Below are positions 60,815 through 64,000 of a stretch of 64,000 nt of DNA, in pieces. Position 1 is the stretch's first letter; each line of letters starts with the position of its first letter. The notes beneath the pieces are model-generated. The model did not search any database and was not told the DNA's origin. It saw only the letters and a list, made by a program, of their open reading frames with translations. Position numbers and translations under genes: made by a program. The stretch is from Hoeflea_A sp039025395 (GTDB lineage: Bacteria > Pseudomonadota > Alphaproteobacteria > Rhizobiales > Rhizobiaceae), in the NCBI GenBank assembly GCA_039025395.1, contig JBCCOK010000001.1, positions 75,773 through 139,772 of the forward strand. Direction: 5' to 3'.

Positions 60815-61732
60815 TCAAAGCAGTCCGGCCGATTTTGCTATCGAAAAATGTCCGCGTGCGACGATGTTGTCCGGTGCCTGTCGGCATTCGAAGCCAGCCA
60901 TATCAAGCGCAAGATCATACCGGTCGGAAAGATCGCTACGCCCGACGACAGTGACCAGCTCAAGGCTCGACTGTCCCTTTTTCGCAGCCCCGATCTCTGC
61001 TCCGATCAGCATTCCTGACAGATAGTCGGCGACCATTTCCGAAGAGATCCTGTCGAATAGCGGCAAGGTCCTGACGCGAAAAAGTTCATGCAGGAGATTT
61101 TCGCCGGATGTCAGACCCGCTTCAACGCCTTGCCGAAATCCAGCTTCATTGAACGGTGCCTCCACCATCAAGGCACCCAAAATCGTATTGTTGCGTAACG
61201 CGCCGAATACTTCACCGGTCATGAATGTGGCATAATCTTCGATGAGGCCGTCTGAAACGGCGATCCATTTGCTATGCGTACCGGGCATGACAAAGAGGCC
61301 ATCGCCCATCCCCAAGGCCGATGCACCGACAATCTGGGTTTCTTCGCCGCGCATTACGTCCGGCGCCCCCCGGTGTTCGGTGGTCAACCCGGTGACAAAG
61401 CGGACGGTTACGCCATCGTATGTTTCGTATGGAACCAGTGCATCCGCGAGATCCTTGGCGCCGGCAGGGACCTTTACATAAGGTGTTTCAACCCAACCAT
61501 TGCGACTTGTGATCATCCCGGAGGCAATAACGGGAAGACCTTTCGGCTCGGCCCAAGGCTGGATGAGCTGAAGAAAGACCTCGGCAAAATCACGGTCTTC
61601 GACATGCATGATCCCCTTTCCGGAATAAACACTGTCGAGAACATCGCCCTGTGAACCGATCAGAAAAGCCCGAAGTGAAGACGTACCCCAGTCTATGCCG
61701 ATCAAAACCGGTTCAGATGCGACCAAATTCAT
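60815..61732 (-). CDS. dgoK: 2-dehydro-3-deoxygalactonokinase
   Basis: The product is 305 aa. The N-terminal phosphate loop is IGIDWGTSSLRAFLIG, and GLPVIASGMITSRNGWVETPYVKVPAG and DVMRGEETQIVGA are the family signatures. DgoK phosphorylates KDGal in galactonate degradation. The first 20 bases overlap the end of the RraA-like gene. No KDPGal aldolase is seen in the window; it may lie past the right edge or elsewhere. Confidence 0.9.
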   Translation of the reverse strand: MNLVASEPVLIGIDWGTSSLRAFLIGSQGDVLDSVYSGKGIMHVEDRDFAEVFLQLIQPWAEPKGLPVIASGMITSRNGWVETPYVKVPAGAKDLADALVPYETYDGVTVRFVTGLTTEHRGAPDVMRGEETQIVGASALGMGDGLFVMPGTHSKWIAVSDGLIEDYATFMTGEVFGALRNNTILGALMVEAPFNEAGFRQGVEAGLTSGENLLHELFRVRTLPLFDRISSEMVADYLSGMLIGAEIGAAKKGQSSLELVTVVGRSDLSDRYDLALDMAGFECRQAPDNIVARGHFSIAKSAGLL

Positions 61733-62384
61733 TCAGCAGGTCCTCGACGGTCTTGCCCTGAGCCACCCATTTGCGCGTTTCCTCTTCACGGTCGGCCTGC
61801 TCCTGCGCCAGTTTCACGACCTCTTCAGCATTCTCAAGTGGAATAACGGTAACACCCATCAAGTCCGCAACCACAAAATCGCCGGGATTCACGACAATGC
61901 CGCCGCATTGAATCGGTATGTTGATCGACAGTTCTTCCTTGCGGCCGGAGAACATTGTGTGGGTGCCGCGGGGCGTGATCGCGCGGGTCCAGATAGGCCA
62001 GTTGATGTCTTCAAGCTCGTCCGTGTCTCGGCCCGCTCCATCAACGACCATTCCGCGAATCCCGCGGTTCTGCGCCAGCCCGCCCATCAGGCCACCGCAC
62101 ACCGATGTGTTGAGATCACCCCCGGCATCGACGACGATCACATCTCCGGCTTGTCCCATTTCAAGCGCTTTCAAAGGATCGACAAGATCACCCTTTGAAA
62201 GCTGGACGGTAATGGCCTGCCCCGTGACCTTCGCGCGAAACGCTGGTTTTATACCGCTATCCATGACACCGAGCCGGTATTGCACATCGGCAAATACAGC
62301 AGCCGCAGAATAGCATTTCAACACTTCGTCAAATTTTGCCAGAAGGTCAGGACGACGTTCGAACTCATTGTAAACTTTCAGCAT
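61713..62384 (-). CDS. RraA-family protein (HMG/CHA aldolase-like)
   Basis: The product is 223 aa from MLKVYNEFERRPDLLAKFDEVLKCYSAA. The Mg2+ and pyruvate site motifs are VIVVDAGGDLNTSVCGGLMGGLAQNRGIRGMVVDGAGRD, which contain G-G-L-M-x-x-x-A and R-x-x-D. Such proteins cleave 4-hydroxy-4-methyl-2-oxoglutarate-like acids or decarboxylate oxaloacetate; others lack known activity. It is flanked by a kinase of sugar acids and a hydroxyacid dehydrogenase. The start at 62384 overlaps the dehydrogenase end by 20 bases. Confidence 0.85.
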   Translation of the reverse strand: MLKVYNEFERRPDLLAKFDEVLKCYSAAAVFADVQYRLGVMDSGIKPAFRAKVTGQAITVQLSKGDLVDPLKALEMGQAGDVIVVDAGGDLNTSVCGGLMGGLAQNRGIRGMVVDGAGRDTDELEDINWPIWTRAITPRGTHTMFSGRKEELSINIPIQCGGIVVNPGDFVVADLMGVTVIPLENAEEVVKLAQEQADREEETRKWVAQGKTVEDLLNEFGRI

Positions 62385-63429
62385 TTCTTTCTTTCCGGAG
62401 TTGTTTCGACATGACCAGCGCATCCGCGTTCACTGGAAAGTCGGGTTGTTGTCGCGTCAGAACCTTTGCAACCTGCGTTGCGGCAGTCTCCCGCGCAGTC
62501 CTTATGGATTCCTCTGAATAATATGCGGCGTGAGGCGTGACGACGACATTCGGGAGGGTGAAGATCGGATTGTCATTGGGTGACCACTGCGCCTTCTTTG
62601 CTGGTTCTTCCTCGGGATCGTCGAGGCCCGCGGCAGCGATATGTCCTTCTGTCAGCGCACGATACAATGCCTGATTGTCGACGGTCGGACCGCGCCCGGT
62701 ATTCACCAAAATTGCGCCCGGCTTCATTGCGGCAAATTCCGTGTCCGACAGGAAGTGTCTGGTCTCCGATGTCATCGGAGCCTGCATCAGCACATAGTCG
62801 GACCGTTTCAGCAATTCGGCCTTCGACACCAGTTCGGCGTCATGTTTCGCTGCGGCATCGGCTGACAGATAGGGATCGAATGCAATCACCTTGACGCCAA
62901 AGGGCTTGGCGCGCGCAGCAATGGCCTGACCGATCTTTCCGAACGACACGATTCCCATTGTGCGATCACGCAGGCGGTGGATCGGCTTTCCGGTCTGCCA
63001 TCGCCATATGCCCCGGTGAGTGGCGCGATCGTAGTCAGGCAGTTTTCGGGCCAGCATAAGCCACAGGGCAATGGCGTGGTCCGCGACCTCTTCGGTACAG
63101 TAATCCCGCACATTGGTAACAAGAATACCCCGGCTTGTTGCCGCTTCCACATCGACGATGTCAACGCCGACGCCATAGCGCGCAATCACCTCGCAATTCT
63201 TCATGCGGGCAATCGTCGCGCTTCCGATGTGCGCATACTGGTTGATCATGGCCGCACAGTCCTGCGCCACTTCAAAGAGATCGGACTCCTGCTTGCTCTG
63301 CAACGCAATGAGGTCTGCCCCTGCAGCATCCAGAATTTCACGCTCGATATCGACGTCACCGAAGTCGTAGTCGGTGATAACGACCTTCGGGCGATCGGGC
63401 CGCCTGAACGGTTCCCTGCGATCAGACAT
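62365..63429 (-). CDS. D-2-hydroxyacid dehydrogenase (CtBP-like)
   Basis: The product is 354 aa. VARYGVGVDIVDVEAATSRGILVTNVRDYCTEEVADHAIAL is the conserved first part, MGIVSFGKIGQAIAARAKPFGVKVIAFDPY the NAD fold, and ILVNTGRGPTVDNQAL plus AAAGLDDPEEEPAK and VVVTPHAAYYSEES hold the catalytic Arg, Glu and His. It reduces a 2-oxo acid or oxidises the hydroxy acid. It is a likely step of the sugar-acid route with the kinase, RraA-like and VOC proteins. Confidence 0.88.
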   Translation of the reverse strand: MSDRREPFRRPDRPKVVITDYDFGDVDIEREILDAAGADLIALQSKQESDLFEVAQDCAAMINQYAHIGSATIARMKNCEVIARYGVGVDIVDVEAATSRGILVTNVRDYCTEEVADHAIALWLMLARKLPDYDRATHRGIWRWQTGKPIHRLRDRTMGIVSFGKIGQAIAARAKPFGVKVIAFDPYLSADAAAKHDAELVSKAELLKRSDYVLMQAPMTSETRHFLSDTEFAAMKPGAILVNTGRGPTVDNQALYRALTEGHIAAAGLDDPEEEPAKKAQWSPNDNPIFTLPNVVVTPHAAYYSEESIRTARETAATQVAKVLTRQQPDFPVNADALVMSKQLRKERNAESLQ

Positions 63430-63916
63430 AGGCTCCCGCCGAATAGGTCAGCTCATAGGAATGACTGTAGAGCTCAAAAATATTGCCGAACGGATCCTCG
63501 CAGTAGACCATGCGGTAAGGCTTTTCGTCCGGATAGTATCTGCGCACCTGGCTCATGCGCTGTTTTCCGCCAAGCTCCTCGATCAATTTGACACGTCCTT
63601 CCACATCCGCGTCCTGGACACAGAAATGAAACAGCCCGCGTCGCCAGTATTCAAACGGCCGCTCTTCCTCCACAGTGTTTGGGAATTCGAACAGCTCAAT
63701 TCCCGTACCGTCGCCCATGGAAAGATGGGCAATTCGGAATGAGCCCCAGCCCTCGCCAAAGACATCATCGCACATCTGCCCGATGGCGCTTTCATCGTGT
63801 TTGACCTCGGTCGGCCCCATGATCACGTAAAGATCAAAGGCCTTGGAATAGAATTCGACTGCTTTCTCCAGATCTGGAACAGTGATGCCAATATGAGAGA
63901 ATGTAAGTGCAACCAT
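63422..63916 (-). CDS. VOC-family protein (glyoxalase/dioxygenase-like)
   Basis: The product is 164 aa. The metal-ligand pattern is ALTFSHIGITVPDLEKAVEFY (His), GIELFEFPN (Glu), GLFHFCVQDADVEGRV (His) and CEDPFGNIFELYSHS (Glu), the two halves of a VOC fold. It may isomerise or cleave an intermediate; the family is too broad for a specific reaction. It overlaps the dehydrogenase gene by eight bases. Confidence 0.85.
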   Translation of the reverse strand: MVALTFSHIGITVPDLEKAVEFYSKAFDLYVIMGPTEVKHDESAIGQMCDDVFGEGWGSFRIAHLSMGDGTGIELFEFPNTVEEERPFEYWRRGLFHFCVQDADVEGRVKLIEELGGKQRMSQVRRYYPDEKPYRMVYCEDPFGNIFELYSHSYELTYSAGAYV

Positions 63917-63940
63917 CTGAAACTCCTGATTTAATCTTGA

Positions 63941-64000
63941 CTAGAGAATGCCGCGGATGATTCCGCCTTCGATACGATACGCGCCGCCATTGGCTGCCGC
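63941..64000 (-). CDS. C-terminus of an SDR-family oxidoreductase (partial)
   Basis: The last 19 codons, AAANGGAYRIEGGIIRGIL then TAG, resemble the end of short-chain dehydrogenases, where an A-N-G...D/E-G-G block precedes the terminal strand. The rest lies beyond the right edge. It would be an upstream gene of the sugar-acid operon, 24 bases before the VOC start. Confidence 0.6.
   Translation of the reverse strand, partial: AAANGGAYRIEGGIIRGIL

Overview
The window looks like an accessory, catabolism-rich stretch of an alphaproteobacterial chromosome, most likely Hyphomicrobiales (Rhizobiales). The evidence is a moderately high G+C content, translationally coupled operons joined by ATGA overlaps, many importers for small N-containing compounds, Tat-type signals, an IS5/IS427-type insertion sequence, and a short inverted-repeat element ending in TAGAGC of a kind I associate with rhizobial intergenic repeats. 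The genus is not determined. No rRNA, tRNA, CRISPR array, prophage or replication origin was seen.

Layout. 0-2.9 kb: the C-terminal part of a GMC oxidoreductase, a CBS-domain membrane protein, an IS5-family element, and a 303-bp inverted-repeat element lying between two convergent genes. 2.9-10.9 kb (minus strand): eight translationally coupled genes. They encode a stand-alone Rieske ferredoxin-like subunit, a Rieske-less mononuclear-iron oxygenase, a glutathione-transferase-like protein, an 8-oxoguanine-deaminase-like amidohydrolase and a complete BMP-type (nucleoside/purine) ABC importer. The oxygenase plus GST pairing resembles NdmC/NdmE of caffeine N7-demethylation, but here the Rieske domain is its own polypeptide. 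This is the strongest candidate for an undescribed system. 11-16 kb: an acylphosphatase-like protein, a holin-like membrane protein, two patatin-like proteins and a membrane alpha/beta-hydrolase. 16-21 kb: a DsrE-like protein, a frameshifted NhaC-family antiporter, a DUF533/TerB protein and a PrpF-family isomerase.

21.3-29.3 kb: a second catabolic locus. An NMT1/THI5-like ABC importer, a cytosine-deaminase-like amidohydrolase, an FAD-linked oxidase and two flavodoxin-fold reductases are transcribed leftward; RidA and a creatininase-family hydrolase are transcribed rightward. A tandem pair of 25-bp operator-like palindromes lies between them. 29.4-33.4 kb: a Tet-like MFS exporter, a CorC/CNNM-like protein and an MHS-family symporter. 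33.6-37.8 kb: a TrpXYZ-type ABC importer with an aspartate-dehydrogenase-like enzyme, divergent from a MarR regulator across a palindromic site. 37.9-41.3 kb: a TetR regulator, an aminotransferase and a ThDP enzyme resembling the arginine transaminase route (AruH/AruI), with a perfect palindrome in front of the regulator.

41.5-55.1 kb is mixed: a serine beta-lactamase-like protein, an Nei-type DNA glycosylase, an AraC regulator, a gene-poor stretch, a decayed autotransporter, a sulfotransferase, a DUF6064 membrane protein, a periplasmic aldo/keto reductase, an FAD monooxygenase, and a seven-repeat FG-GAP protein ending in a Hint domain. 55.3-60.7 kb: a TetR regulator divergent from an RND efflux pair. 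60.8-64 kb: a sugar-acid catabolic operon (2-dehydro-3-deoxygalactonokinase, RraA-like protein, D-2-hydroxyacid dehydrogenase, VOC protein, and the C-terminus of an SDR) that runs off the right edge.
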